In this document: piece after piece, positions 13,197 to 26,899 of the stretch | How positions within the stretch are numbered: the stretch's first letter is position 1 | Layout of the letters: the number at the start of each line of letters is the position of its first letter | Assembly: GCF_901709675.1 (NCBI RefSeq) | Contig: NC_051089.1 | Location: forward strand, 5,686,476-5,750,475 | Direction of reading: 5' to 3' | Length of the DNA: 64,000 nt | Source: Syngnathus acus | Taxonomy: Eukaryota > Chordata > Actinopteri > Syngnathiformes > Syngnathidae | Notes under the pieces: model-generated | The model's database searches: none | Told to the model about the DNA's origin: nothing | What the model saw: only the letters and a program-made list of their open reading frames with translations | Program-made: the position numbers and the translations under genes

Positions 13197-15157
13197 GATC
13201 CTTATGTGACAACCCCCAAGGGACACTCCCACCAGAGACATAAATAAGGAAACTCTCCATCTAAGATTTCGAAGTAAAGAAAATAATCCAGATACCTTGA
13301 GTCATTTTTTTCAGATTGCCATAATGGGGATGACATCATATTACTGATAAAATGTGTTTTGTTGTCCTTTGTGTTGACAATTCTGAATATCTCTACTCAA
13401 TTTCACATTTGGCACAATTGCAACGAGTTAAAATTCGGTTTGCATAATCAGGAATAAATCAGAAAATCTTCTTTGTGTCTTGCCAGCAGCACCTCTAACA
13501 GTGTGAGAAACCGGTTTGAGGCCTTCATTAAGCCCTTTGCGTTAACTACGCCGTCTTTGCCGATACATTATTCAAGTCATTCGGCGGGACGTGTATGCAT
13601 GGCTTCTTAAATGAAAAGACTCAGTCGCCAACGAGCAGAGCAACAGTTTCATTCCGCTTCCTTTTCGGGATGGTAAACGTTAAGTGCAGCAAGGGAGCCT
13701 AATAATCTCTGCCACATTGCACAGGAGATGGTGTTCTGCATTAAGACCTCGGTTGTGCTTGTCTAAACCCGTCACCGATCCCTTTTGATTTAGATATACG
13801 AGAACTTTGAACGGCTTAAGCCCGCTCGAGGGAAGCTAGAGACATCTTTGCCCGTTTGAAGCCAGATTTTCAATGACTACAGAAACACTTACAGTATATT
13901 CGCCAGCCATGCCCGCTTTCTAATTGAGACGACTATTACGTGTCGGGCAGGCTGACGTGATTCCAAAGCCTGAGGGTACTGCTTGGAGCTCTAAAATGTC
14001 AAACCTTCAAACGCATTCACATAGAAGCTGATAAACGTTAGAAATACTTGCAAATTGCACACACCCTGTTCTAATTGGGAGCTGTTTTTTTACTCTCAAT
14101 TTAAATTCATTGGAAGGCTTTTGTCGCTGCTATCCACTGCCTCATTCTTGTAAGACTGCACATTTACTCGGTCTGATGGGATCCCTCGCCACAAGAACGG
14201 GCTGCTACGGATTGATTTGATGATCCATGATGCCTTTACAACAAGCGATCAATGCATTTTCTGTATGGACAAGGGGCAGAGTGGCCCTCGACCGGTGCCA
14301 GAGAATCACGAAGTATTGAAAAATATTGTATTCTCCAGTTTCATTTGGCCAAAAGTGACCACAAAGGTAGAACTTTATGTAAACCGTATATTTTTAAAAC
14401 TGCCTATGTTATCATGACCAGCATCTTTCAAAGCTAGTCTGCTAAATTTCACCATCCTTTTCTTCTTTCAGGGGTTTCAGCCGGGCAGCCGAAATGAAAA
14501 GAGTCAGGCGGGTAATTCTACTCCAACTATCAGAATCCATCTACCTGATGACTGTTTTCGGCATCCTTTGTGAACTATAACGGTGTCCTCGTCACAGCCC
14601 GGGCGAAAGACAAGTGCAACATCGTCAACGTCTTCGCGTGTGAATCTCCCTCGAGTGGCCATCACACACATCACACGTAACTATGTGCTCAAGCCCTTCC
14701 TGGCCTGGTCCACCAGCAACCACTGTGAATGCAATACAGTTGGTCATTTTCAATACAAAAGACCGATTTTAAAAAAGCAAAAAACATGTTAGATCTTTTT
14801 TAAGTTGCCTCTCCCATTAGAGAAGAGCATTATTCTCGCGCTCACTAATTAGCGTCTGTTTCCCTGGTAACCACTATCTGTCAGCGCCTGCTCTCGGTCC
14901 CCCCTCTGCTATCTCCTGGAAGTGGAAGTGATTGTAATTGAATGCCGGCTAAGCTCTGGCAAACTGCAAATGGTGCATGGGACACAGCCCAACAGCCTTG
15001 TATAACGCATTGTTTTCAATGAACGCGAGACTACAGCCGGTTGCTTGAAATTGTCAGTGAGATGTGGGGTTTCACCTTCTAGGTTTACAAGAGTTTTCTC
15101 TGTGCCAAAGGTTTAAGTAGGAATGCCAAAATTGTGCCTATTTGTATCAGAGATACA
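13197..15157. other. Non-coding stretch without recognisable gene
   Basis: Nothing recognisable is encoded here. A weak acceptor/donor pair brackets 14472-14511 but shows no protein similarity I can name. The sequence appears single-copy. Confidence 0.5.
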
Positions 15158-15655
15158 GCCTTACTATACATGGACTTTTTTTCATACAAAAGCTTGACTG
15201 ACCTTTTTTTCATTAAAAAAAAAAGTCTTACAATACATGGGCTTTTTTTCTTCATAAAAATGCCTTACTATACATGGTCTTTTTTTCATAAAAACTTGAA
15301 AAAAAAATAGAAACTTTACCTGTTTTTTTTAATTAAAAAAGTCCAACTATACATGGTCTTTTTTTTTTTCATTAAAAAAGCCCTACAAGTCCATACATAG
15401 TCATTATTTTATTTAGAAAAAAAATAAAGGCTTTGCTAGCCTTACTATACTTACTGTGGTCATTTTTTTTTTCATAAAATAAAGCCTTACGCTACATGGT
15501 CTTTTTTCATTAAAAAAATGACTATACATGGTCATTCTTTTTCTCCATAAAATAGCCTTACTGTACATGGTCTTTTTTTCGTTAGAAAAAAAATCCTACA
15601 ATACATGATAATTTCTTTTCCATAAAAAAAGCCTTACTATATATAGTATTTTTTT
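15158..15655 (+). repeat. Degenerate minisatellite, ~35-45-bp unit
   Basis: About eleven imperfect copies of a unit like CCTTACTATACATGGTC + T-run + CATAAAAAA recur (for example near 15158, 15226, 15263, 15342, 15484, 15520, 15556, 15596 and 15631). Unit length varies because the T and A runs differ. It abuts the telomere-like block that follows. Confidence 0.85.
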
Positions 15656-15686
15656 TTTAAATACAAATGCTTCCATATTGTTAATT

Positions 15687-15907
15687 AAACCTTAACCTTA
15701 GTTTGAAACCCTAACCCTAGTTTAAAACCCTAACCCTAATCCTAGTTTAAAACCCTAACCCTAGTTCTAAACCCTAGTTAGAAACCCTAACAATGGTTTG
15801 AAACTAACCCTAGTTTCAAACTCTAGTTTGAAACCCTAAGCCTAGTTTGAAACCCTAGTTTGAAACCCTAACCATAGTTTTAAACCCTAGTTTGAAAACC
15901 TAAATCC
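15687..15907 (+). repeat. Degenerate telomere-like (CCCTAA) minisatellite
   Basis: Repeats of AACCCTAACCCTAGTTTGAA-type units, where CCCTAA telomeric hexamers alternate with TAGTTTGAAA spacers. At least ten units are visible, with point changes (CCTTAACC, CTAAGCC). It is interstitial and too short and degenerate to be a functional telomere. Confidence 0.85.
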
Positions 15908-18900
15908 AGTCACAAATGGGAGTCCATGCGAAGAAGGTCAAGGTAGTGTCATAGGCAGCAAGGTAACCAGGCTTTGTCACTTCATGCAAATACTCAGGAT
16001 CATTACCAGGCTCTCGGATTTGTTTGTTAGTCATCATAAGCAACATAGCTACTTTGCATAAGTCAGAGAGAAAAGCGTGACACCCCCATCCAAAAGTAAA
16101 CCTCCCTTAGACACACACTCACGCACACATCCTGGTCCCTAAGCAAAACCACACGAGGCTGTGTGCACAGTAGCCCTTGACCTTGCTGGGTGTCCTCATG
16201 GCCTGCACACCCGCTGGAAACTAAATTACAGATTAGTGGCTGCTGGCCCAATAGTTGCTTGGGTGGCCTCTCACTCTAATTCGGGAGCTGCTGGTGAGGG
16301 ATTAGAGGAAGGAAAGGCAAGTCTTGATGTTTCGCACCCTTTTTAGCAGATCGCTAGCTTCCTACAGCCCTAAATCAACATCAGATGTAAAATATACCGG
16401 ATTATAATGAATTGTAATTTATCCGCACAAAAAGTCTAGTTGAGGATACGTTTTTAATTCAATGTAGCCTCTCACTGTAGGTTTATTAATTATAATTTCA
16501 TCTCAAAGACAAATAGAGACTTTGAGGCTGCTCACAGCTGATAGTAGCGCCTTTTCAAGTGTTAACACAACACACTTCTCAAGTTAAAATGAGTTTTCAA
16601 GCCAAAGCTGACAGACAGTGAATGTTAATGTTTGGATATCCTCAGTGTGAGCTCACTTTGTTTGGGTCCGAGCTTACAAACATTGTGCACTCTGACCATA
16701 TTGTCATTGCAAACAATTCTTTTTTTGGAGGGGGACTAAAAGCGACAAACTGAGCAAACTCAGCAAGCAAGTTCGAGCAAATAGAACAATGTGATGAGTC
16801 AGCCTGGGTGGGTCAAACGAAATTCCATAAAGGACTACACCGCACTCGCATTAAAAAAAAAAAAGTCGTTTTCCACAAAGTCGTCAACTTTGCTTAGCCC
16901 ATTGCTAACCAAAATAGCATCACTGAGGCATGTAAAGCGCCTCCTTGTGTGCTATTTTCTTTCCTTAATTCAACTGCATGGCCGAATCGTCTATTTTTCC
17001 AACAAAATAATTGAAAGCCTGAGTAAAAGCAAATCCCGACTTTTTCTCGCAGGCACCTTTTCACAAGACACCAGAGGTCAGCAAGCGCTTCCAAGTACCT
17101 TGGACTCAATACGACGTGCTAATCGCTAACGAGAAGCCATTGCAATTAAATAAGGGAATAAAGAGAAATAGCTACAAGGACACGAGTGAATGCCAATGTG
17201 CAAATAGTTTATTCATGGGAACGGCAGGTTCTCCATCACAGGCCGTTAAAGTGCATGTAAATAAGTTTGGCTTTGGCCACTTACATTGCGTGTAAACACA
17301 GCAAAGAAAAAAAACAACCCCCCCCAAAAAAAACAAGCAGATCTCCCGACGCGCCCCTTGCATCATTTTTACGATCTGCCCGGGTTTGTTCGCCACTTCA
17401 GGAGCGGCGTTTTAACGTTTTTTTTTTATTCCCCCCGAGGAGTCCTGATGGCGTAGTTAGTATGCAGAGGATGGAGCAGCGCATAAAGCAGCCAATGCAA
17501 CTGTGGCAGAGCGATACTTTTTCGACTGAACTTGCTAATAAGCACGCTGTTTTATGACACACTGAAGCAAGCGTTCAGGCTGTGAATTTGCTTTGGAATT
17601 CACAGTAAGTTTCCTCATTGGAAAAGCCAAAGAAGCCCCCAGCTAAAAGCTGCTAAACCACACAAAAGGACCAATTATTTGTGATTTCAAATGTTCCAAA
17701 GAATTACTCACCAAAGCAAATAAAAACCAACCCGCTCGTACATAGACTAAAAAAGACTGAACTGTGATTATGAGTCAGACTTGTGCTACCTGAACGAGCT
17801 GAATGTATTTCAAAACTGAATTCACCAGATCAATATACATTTATCCATTTCCATTCAAGGCAATAAGAACAATTCATTAAAGCGTAATCTCTATGTATCC
17901 AACATCAAGTCACATGGTTGCAAACCTACAGCATCGTTTTTTTCAGATGAGGATGCACAGAAGTGGAAACAAATGAAGCCAAAAGGTTGGGCAAGCCTAC
18001 TAGGCACATTGAAATATCACAAGTAACATTTGTTGGAATAAAGATTCATACAAAGATGTACTGTTCTATTTCTACTTAAAGTCAAAACAAGGGCAAAGTA
18101 GGTCGAGACCGCCCTTTGAAACTGTTGACTGTGGTTTGCATCATGTCAGTTTGTTTTGCTAGCCAACGGACGCCATCAATCCCTTCATTTACACATCAGA
18201 AACACCAACATGACTCACTTTTCGAACCAAAACATCACAACTGGGTCGATATGGACCACGTGAAAATGGAGAACATTTCTGAATTTCATGAATTCCCAAT
18301 CCAATGTATTTACATACACTCTTTAATGTAAAAACTGGACCTACCCAAGAAGTTGGGTGAATTTGACCCAAGTTACTGGTTCATGAAGCAAATTTTAAGC
18401 TTCATTCACTACTAGTTAAAAAAAAAGACACAAGCATTTAACTAGTGTGCCCTAGTAATTCTAATAGTGTGCTAAATGTACTAATTAATGGTCACAAAGT
18501 ATATGAGTTCATGTACCTTACGCTGAATACCAAAGATGTTGAAGCTGGTTGAAGATTAGGATAGATATTTGATATCTTTAATGACCGGCTGACGATACTA
18601 GTAGGCCAAAAGTGGCACCAAGAAGTGGAAAAATGACGAGTCACTCGACATAAATGCAAAGTTGCTTATCAAGGCTATCGACCAACCGCTCAAACGAGCA
18701 TCGAAAGTATGAAAACGGAGTAAGGCTATGATAGCTAGCGATGACTGCACAGAGTTTCTAAAGTGCTGCGTGAGCCTAGAAAGTGATAGTGATGTTTTTG
18801 TGAGGGACACCGGGGAGGCCCAAAATGAAGTAAAGAATAGGCAGAGTCTTATTTTAGCAACATGTGCTTGGTCAGGCTCATTGAATGCTGCTGTCCCTAA

Positions 18901-21060
18901 TTAAAGTGTTCTGCTCCACAGAGTAGCAAGCAGCAGGCTGCTCCTGAGCACGCACAAAAGCGTCTTATTCTCTCCATCCATCACATCTACTGTAATTACT
19001 TTTGTTTACAGTGCGCCAAACGGCAGCTGTCTGATTAGAACTTATTGGCCAGATAAGTTGTTGGTAATTTTCAGCGGCTTGGTTCTCTGCTGCTGCAGGA
19101 TGCAGATGAATCATTTCCTGTGTAAAGTGAGGCGGCCATGTTGTGAGGACGTTACCTGACAAATTGCCTCTGGGCTGTCAAACGTCCCTCAACGCCCTTG
19201 TTATTGTCGTTGCGTTTTTCCACAACTCATTGTGATGAAAAAGTTAGGAAAATGACTTGCACTTAATGTTATGATTCCGTGTTTCTGTTAGTGCATTATT
19301 TTATGGCTTTGGGGAAATTAAGAGGGCAATAAAGCTCACTACCTTGTGAGACATACATCAACAGTTTAGAAAAAGGACACTCTTTGCTATAGTATCTCTG
19401 CTTTGTTGTAAATGTTACACATTAGCATCATGCTACACGCGCGCGTGATGTTACTGATAGAGCAAATGGATTTGCAATGTCTTCATGGTAAATCCATTCT
19501 GTATCATCTATTTCCAAAGGGGTGCATGCTTTTGGATTAGCAATATGCTTTTGATTCATTTTTAGAGAGTAAGATACTGGCCAATGATGGCATAGTTTAT
19601 GACTATGTAGCTGCTGTGTGCAATTATTAATAGTAAAAGTATTTGCACTCTTCAAATTCTTATTTTTTGCAGTTTCACCAAGGTATTTTTTTTTTATCTC
19701 AGACAGACATATAGTAAACATAACATCATTAATTGTCAATGAGTCTTTCACATTTCTGTGGAGATATTATTGTTGCTGTGCCGCAGAAGTTAAGTGCGCT
19801 TCAGCTTCAGGTGAACAACTGATGGCCAAACATTCTCGTTCAGGATTTTCTGGTAAAAAGCAAAAATCATGTTACCACACTACCACTACCACGTTTGACT
19901 GTTGGGATGATGTTCTTTATCTGAAATGCTGTACATGTTATATTTACGCATGATGTAATGAGACACACACACCTTCCAAAAAGTTAATTTTTCATCTTAT
20001 TGGTCCATGGGATATAAAATAAATAATACTGTAGGAGTGTAGGACTGGGAGGTAACAATCATCAAATTTCGACAACTATACTCCTCACCAGTGGGCCCAT
20101 TAGGACAAAGTCATTAATCTAACACTGTGACAACTGCATGGAGGTGTGATGTGCAATATTACAGTTACACATGAACAAGCATGAAATCAAAATAATTTGT
20201 GATTTGCGTAACTACATAAGCAGTGGCGCACACCTGCTAATATGGGCGGGGACAAGCCAAGCATTTCAAGAATAATTTGCATACACAGGTGTGAGTGTGT
20301 GTTTATGAATAAATATATATGCACACAAACTCAATCAATACTCAAATACAAACTGTGCGATGATGACGCTAAAATGCTGCATGCAGTCTTAATTGCTATT
20401 TGCATGGCTCGTTAGCATATTAGCGCCTTCTCCACAATGGTTGATGATTGATGAACACGTCCGAGCACATCAGCGTCAAAGTAACAACATTTGACAAATT
20501 ATAGAGACGACACACGCTCTCTCAAGGACAACTGCTCATTCCCTATGACCGCCACAACAGAAAGAATAAAAGCTCATGGGAGATCATTAAATGAATTAAA
20601 TAGAAATAATATTTTATGAATTTGAAGTTGGCATATGAGAATACATTGTTTTTGTTCCAATAAGTCTTGTTTTCTTATGACAAGTTATTTTAATTACAAT
20701 TTAAAGTTAAAATGTTACGTACGGTGTCTTTAAAATCGGTGTCTTTAAAATCAGAGCCGCGATCGATACTCTGCGTGCGTCTGTCATTAGCAAACCCTAT
20801 TTCCTCTCTCCTTGCCCTGAGCCGAAGCCACATTTGGGCGTGATGTACGCCGTTGCCCGCTAACGATGCCCTGGTCTTAATGAGCCTGCGTCACCATGCA
20901 TGACAAAAGAATGCCCGTCTGAGGACGTCTGCTAGAGTGAATTGGGAGGCCCGCCGCTAGCCGTCATATGTAAAAAGGCCGGCAAGACGTTTTCAGACGT
21001 TGCACTACGACGACTTCCCCTTTTTGTTTGGGTCTGGGACGAATGTCGTACAGTATGATT
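15908..21060. other. Non-coding stretch without recognisable gene
   Basis: No ORF resembles a known protein. The sequence is largely unique-looking, with short A or T homopolymers and weak GT tracts. No RNA gene was seen. Confidence 0.5.
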
Positions 21061-21644
21061 ATCAAAAAAAAAAAAAAAAAAGAAAGAGAAAATTAATTTG
21101 GTAGTTTTAATGGGGTGACTTAGACGTACAAGTTGTTACGACAAGAGTGCCTTGAAGTGACCTCAGATGTATTAGCGTGCTACAGCTCATTAGCGTCCTT
21201 GCTGTGTTATTGCACTGAGGCTTACGAAAGAAAAATAAATAATAAAATAATAAATGAACTGCCTTGCATTAACAGTAGAGGAAGAATATTATATAACAAC
21301 CATGCAAGTGGTGATACATATACAATGTGTCAACAGCAAGTTTCTGCTGGAGTCAGAAATAGAAAAAATGGGTGAAAAATGCATGCGGCTCCCATATGTA
21401 AAGGTCCTTGTGAGCAAACCATTATGGAAATATGGATCCCGAGAACCGGTGTTGACAAATATCACCTTTAAAGGTTGCATACATTTATAAATAATACAAC
21501 AATTCTATTTATAGTGCCTACTATGTTTTTTCTTACAGATGCGATAGTTTTCGGTGTATTATTGTCAGCATATGATGAGAAAAGCAGTCAACATTATGGG
21601 AGAAAAAAAAAAGTATTAGCACATTACAAGAATGTCAAAAATGA

Positions 21645-21738
21645 TATTGCAAAATAATCATTATTCAGAATGGTGTTCATGAATGTAAAGTTATTGCAAA
21701 ATAATCATTATTCAGAATGGTGTTTGAGTGTAAAGTTT
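21645..21738 (+). repeat. Two-copy tandem duplication, 47-bp period
   Basis: The segment starting TATTGCAAAATAATCATTAT occurs at 21645 and again at 21692, nearly identical over ~33 bp (through TTCAGAATGGTGTT). The spacers between copies are partly similar (GAATGTAAAG / GAGTGTAAAG). Confidence 0.85.
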
Positions 21739-22531
21739 GAGTGTCGAGAAAAAACTTGACATGAAATTTGTACGATTATGAAAAAAAACGCACAATAGAA
21801 AAAAAAGCATTGCGATTTTAATTGAATGTGAAACATTATCAGAACAAATATGAGAAATCTAATGAGAATAGTCCCTATTGAAAAAAAACCCGCACACTTT
21901 CACGAAAACGAGGGCTTGAGATCAAAACTTTTTTACGGGAATAATGTTGAACTAGTACAAGGAAAACAATTTTAAAATGCTGATTTACGGAAAAAAAAAA
22001 TCCTTTACTAAATTTGTGAACTCACTTCCTTCGACCATATGACATCAAAGCACTTGAATAGCAAACGTTTTCCTGCCACAATGTCATAATGTGCTACTGC
22101 CTGTCCAAAAAGGTCAACATCATCCACTTGGATTCTATTCTGAGCGATATCACCTTGTATAATGTGAATGCTCGGTGCACCTGTTGTCTGCGGTGTTAGT
22201 ACGAGTGTATGTGCAGCATGTGTGCTCCCTGCAGGCGAGCCAGCGACAAACGCCGGTGTTCCGGTGACGTGGCAAACGAGCCAAGGCCGTGAATTTCCAA
22301 CGGAATATTGGCTGGAGGGGAAGCCGTTTGGAAAGTAATTACATCAAAGGCTGTGTTGGGAGTATTTCACACAAACACCAAAACAGCGCTGATGATAAGC
22401 AAAGCCCCTGCAAGGCTGTAATTAGGGATTCCTGCCTTATGGCCAGTGCAGTGGAGCTCGCACATGTTGAATAGTTTGTACGTTTAAAAAGCTGACAATG
22501 TATGGAGGATTATTACTGGGTGTAGCAAATG

Positions 22532-22623
22532 GGATGGATGGATGGATGGATGGATGGATGGATGGATGGATGGATGGATGGATGGATGGATGGATGGATG
22601 GATGGACGGATGGACGGATGGAC
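22532..22623 (+). repeat. (GGAT)n tetranucleotide microsatellite
   Basis: About 23 GGAT units, pure over the first ~75 bp and then interrupted by GGAC variants at the 3' end. It reads as His-Pro-Ser-Ile repeats in all minus-strand frames, which explains the artefactual ORFs there. Confidence 0.97.
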
Positions 22624-25600
22624 GAGTAATGATAACATGTAGCCACTTAGTTTCACAAAGTACAATATGTCTAAGGTGACTGTGAAATCGTCCACAGACA
22701 AGACCATCCAATTTGCCAAATGCTTGACCAGGCCTTCATGCCTCACAGGCTGGTTCCTACAACCTTTTTTTTTCCTGTAAGCCTGTTGACCTACACAGTC
22801 ACTGTCTGGTCACGCACGAGGCCGTGGTCTTGGTTGGACAGCTTTAAATAGCTACGGTGAAAATGAAATGTCGAACTTAGTGGGCTTCAATATGCCTCTT
22901 TCTGAGTGGGTGGGATGCTGAAATCTTCCACAAGTTGTTGGAACGGATAGCTCCCGGCAAACAGTTGCTACTTCGAGATTGTGCTCATTTTTTATCCTTT
23001 CAGCCTTGAAATATTCCTGTCACGTTTCTATTTAACTGGGGATAAATAGAATTGTTTTTGCAATTTGCACGCCTACCTAACTACTGCACTGTCAGTCAAG
23101 ACGGACGTGAGTAATCAGATTTGGATTGACAGCTGGGATAGGTTGAAATAAGTATGAATCTTGTAGATCTGTTGAGCACTTACTAAATGACTTCAAAACT
23201 TACAAAGAACATCCATTAAATCGGACAACCAGTAAGTGAAATCCACACAGGTTCCAAACTGTGAGGCAAGATCACGATTGCCCAAATGCAAAAACTAAAC
23301 CCCCCTCCCCAAAAACAAAGTCAGAAGGTGCTGAAAGAAAGCCAAACTGTGATGTAAAGTGGAAGTACAGTACTATTAGAGGCTGTAACCCTCTTTGGGG
23401 GAGAACTATTGATTTTCCCTTTAATATGAAATGTGGAGCTACACCTCCCGGTGTGGTCTAAGGATAATGGCTTGATGGAGTGTGTGTATTATTTGCTCAG
23501 GTTCCTCTTGAAGATCGGCGCTAAATCTCCGCGTAGAACTCTACGTGCAAGCCCCGTCCAGAATACATAATCCCTTCCATGGTTGGGAGTCTTATATTAC
23601 ATGCTCGGGTGAATGTCGGATTTTTATGGTCACTCTGTGCATGGTGCTCTCTCTTGTGCAGATGGCTTGGAGGGATAAAGTCTGCTCCAGTGTCAGGAGA
23701 GGGGTGCACAGTTAGTCCATGTGATAAATACTGCTCCCATGCTGTGATTACGTTGGCCCTTTGCGGGATGGAGTCATTACGGCCCTCGAGCAAACACCTG
23801 TGACGGGCCAAGCACACAAAAAGAAGCCTAGCTTGATTATTTTTTTTTTTTTATTCCGTTTGTCCTCATTTGGGCTGGAGATTACTCGAGCTGCTCTTTG
23901 ACTAAAAAGAGGTGATGGGTTCAGAATGTTGTGATAAAGTCTGTCTGTATTGTGTGTGTGTGGGGGGGGACATTGCCACAATGTCCTCGTCGTAATGTTA
24001 CGATCTTAAAAGTAGCACATTTCCGGCAAAAAACATTATTTTCTGCTTGCTTCGGATGCCTCCTGTAAAATAGTAACTGGAGGAAACAAGACACTTACCG
24101 GGGCATCAAGGCTGACCGCGCCATTTTTCATAATGGGTGGAAACAGTCTCAGCATGTCTTAAGCAGAGTGAAAAACAAATTTGGCTTATAAAAAATTTGT
24201 GACGCACTTACTTACTGTGCGTCACAAATTCTTTGGCAGGCTACTTCCATGTTTAAAGAGAGATAAACAACTTTTGAGAGTGTAATATTTACCACAGATG
24301 GGGATACAGTCCAACAGTGCCTAAAAATAAAAAACTAATTTAAGTTTTACCGTTTTGCAAGTGCCAAATTTATGCATGTACACATTCCAAATAGCAAAAA
24401 GAGAAAACAAGTGTGTTACATTTGTTCGTTCATCCATTTGCTAGCTTCCTGGGTCATATGAAAATGGAAAAAGGCAGACCTGACTGCTAAGTCACTTATC
24501 CAGACCCTCATCAAAATGCAACATCTTTCAAGCTTTGGAGAAATCAATTTTGGTTTTACATAATCCTTCGACAACAAACAGATGAGTGATAAAAACAATA
24601 GAGCGCATCAGCAAATTTTCATGATATACGTCTTTGTTTTTGTTAGCACATTGTCATTTTGTCATACCTGATGAGAAAGACCTTAGTCTGAAAGAACCCA
24701 GCGCTTTCCCTACAAGCGCCTCCCCTTACGAGCACTTCACCAAACTAAAAAGCCTTCAAGGCGAGCGGCCGACCTGCGACCTTTCATTTCAAGCTCAAGC
24801 AGAAAAGTTCAGCTCAGGGCTGGATTCTTATTTACTGTATAGCGTGACTTTCATCTCAAATAGAAAAGTCTGAACTGGCCTCTTACGACTAACAATTTAT
24901 AAAATAGTCAGACCCCTGATATGAGAATTACAGTGGTTCCAACTAGAATGACGGTAGGGTGACAAAATCCACATGGGAGTTTTACGGCTTCCGAGGCCGT
25001 ATCAGAGTCATAACGGCACCACTCGTGTGGAAGGTAATTCCCAAATGCCAAGTTTTAATGTTCCCTTACCAATTGCTGTTCTTCGTCGCTCCAGAAATTG
25101 ACGTCATCTAAATGTTAGAGTAGCGAACAAAAATGTCACAAAAAGGTGTGCATAAACAATCTCGTTCCAAATTACTCAGTGTTTTGGGGGTCCCGTGTAG
25201 AGTTTGATCAACATAATCCAACAATTGTCACAACAAAAATCTAAAGAATTAAATCCTGGTCCTGATAAAGAACAAGCATTTGTTGTTGTTCTTCCCCAGA
25301 TGGGAAATTTGTGCAGTGAATGAACATCTGTGCTGGTTGCAGCCAAGTTGTGAACCCAATTTGGTTTATAGCTTTATCAACTCCACAATTCAATTCCATT
25401 CCAATGATCTAACTTGTAGCAATCAATTAATCAAGACTTATAATCAATACTCTTGCTCTACATTCTTGTGCCCTGCTTTGCACTTAAAGATAATCGAACA
25501 TTTCTGAATCTGCACCATTAGGAACAACAGCAGAATTATGTAACGATGTAACCCGAATTTACATCTCTAGTATAGTCAGGATTAGATTAAATATTTGGAT

Positions 25601-26899
25601 GAAAGACTTTTCTAGACCAGTATTAGAAGCCAAACGTAACGGGCTTTGCCTGACTAAAGTTTGACCGTCTATGGAAAACATACGATTGAAGAAACACACA
25701 CAAGCACAAACATAACCTCTAGTGTGACTGCGCCTGTTTCCTCCATGTGTTAACTTGTTTCCTCGAGTGTTTCCTTCTTGCTTGCCAATGTGTGTGTGTA
25801 CCTGAAATCCTGGCATGTGTCCCTCTTCCTCCTCCTCCTCCTTGCCGGCTCATCAACCAGCAGTAGCTCTCCTTGCCAGAGTGCCACTCTGCACGTGTGC
25901 GCGACTCTCAGCTGCCCAGTTAAAGTGGTGTTATTAATGTTCTCCAGTGTTTCTGTTGTGCATTACACCCAAAGTGTCTCTCTGGGCCCTCCACATTTGT
26001 GTTCACGTGCCAGCTCGTGGGCCATGTGAATTTGCTTCCGGGGCCGTCCCACAGCCCGATGTTTTTTTTTTTTTGCGTGTTATGAGAAGGTCACATCCGT
26101 GAATGAGGGTGAAGACTTTACAGATGGACTCATAGGAATGTGGCTTTTTTTTTTATTCTGGGGTTAAGTAAGTGAATTGAAGTAAGTACTTTATACTTTA
26201 TGGGCAGATGATTACGGGGTGCAGGGAACATTTCCATTATGACTCTCAATAAAAGTGTAATGAAGACAATAGAGCATTGTGCAGGTGTCTCTCTGCCATC
26301 TGTTTGTTAGCAGGATAATTCGAGATTTGAATAGACGGTTGGAATCTCAGTAACACAACTAAACTTTGTGTGTCTTTTTTTTATAGATCTGCTCATGAAA
26401 GACAATCCTGCCAAATGTCATGTTGCAAAATGAAACTGGCTTCAAGGATGGATTTTGCCAAAAGAGCCCAACAGTGTTATTAGCGACTACAATGTGTTAA
26501 TTGTGTTCGAATGGCACGGCTGTATCTAATATTTTGCTCACCTCATTTTGTAACTCAATTTTCCAGCATGCGTCCCCATGGCATGGCAGCATTCTGACTG
26601 GCCTCCATCTGCTCACGCAGGCTGGCGACCTTTTGCAAATGGAAGATGTGTAAATATTAATAGCTGCAATTGGAGACGTTTAACAAAGAAAGCGAGTTGG
26701 AGTGTTTTATAGAAACTGTTAACTTCAATGTCCTGCAGGCTCTTTAAAAAAGAAGAGTTGGAAGAAAGCGCATGACTTTAAATATTCATGCTATAATGTG
26801 CCTTTCCCAAGGCAATGTGCCAGGTTTCATAGCGTGGGGATAAATTCGGATTGGAATAGCATTCATACATATGCAATTGTGCATCTCCCCCCAAAAAAA
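22624..26899. other. Non-coding stretch without recognisable gene
   Basis: No supported coding region. It contains the short hairpin at 24194-24230 (listed separately), an interrupted CTC/TCC-rich patch near 25823-25840, and homopolymer T runs near 23840 and 26062. Open frames crossing 23521-23981 overlap on both strands and match nothing I know. Confidence 0.5.
24194..24230. repeat. Perfect 14-bp inverted repeat (hairpin, 9-nt loop)
   Basis: AATTTGTGACGCAC (24194-24207) and its exact reverse complement GTGCGTCACAAATT (24217-24230) flank the 9-nt loop TTACTTACT. Pairing stops at both outer edges. The stem contains TGACGCAC, a CRE-like word. It could be a remnant of a small element, a transcribed hairpin, or chance. 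Confidence 0.8.

Noticed and set aside
14472-14511. Exon-like segment between TTTCTTCTTTCAG and GGTAATT
   Set aside because: Two frames are open, the donor is weak and neither peptide is recognisable; a chance splice-site pair is likely.
22532-22623. CRISPR-like regular repeat
   Set aside because: Simple tetranucleotide microsatellite in vertebrate DNA, with no spacers.
22437-22746. Minus-strand proteins with His-Pro-Ser-Ile repeats
   Set aside because: They are translations of the (GGAT)n microsatellite in all three frames.
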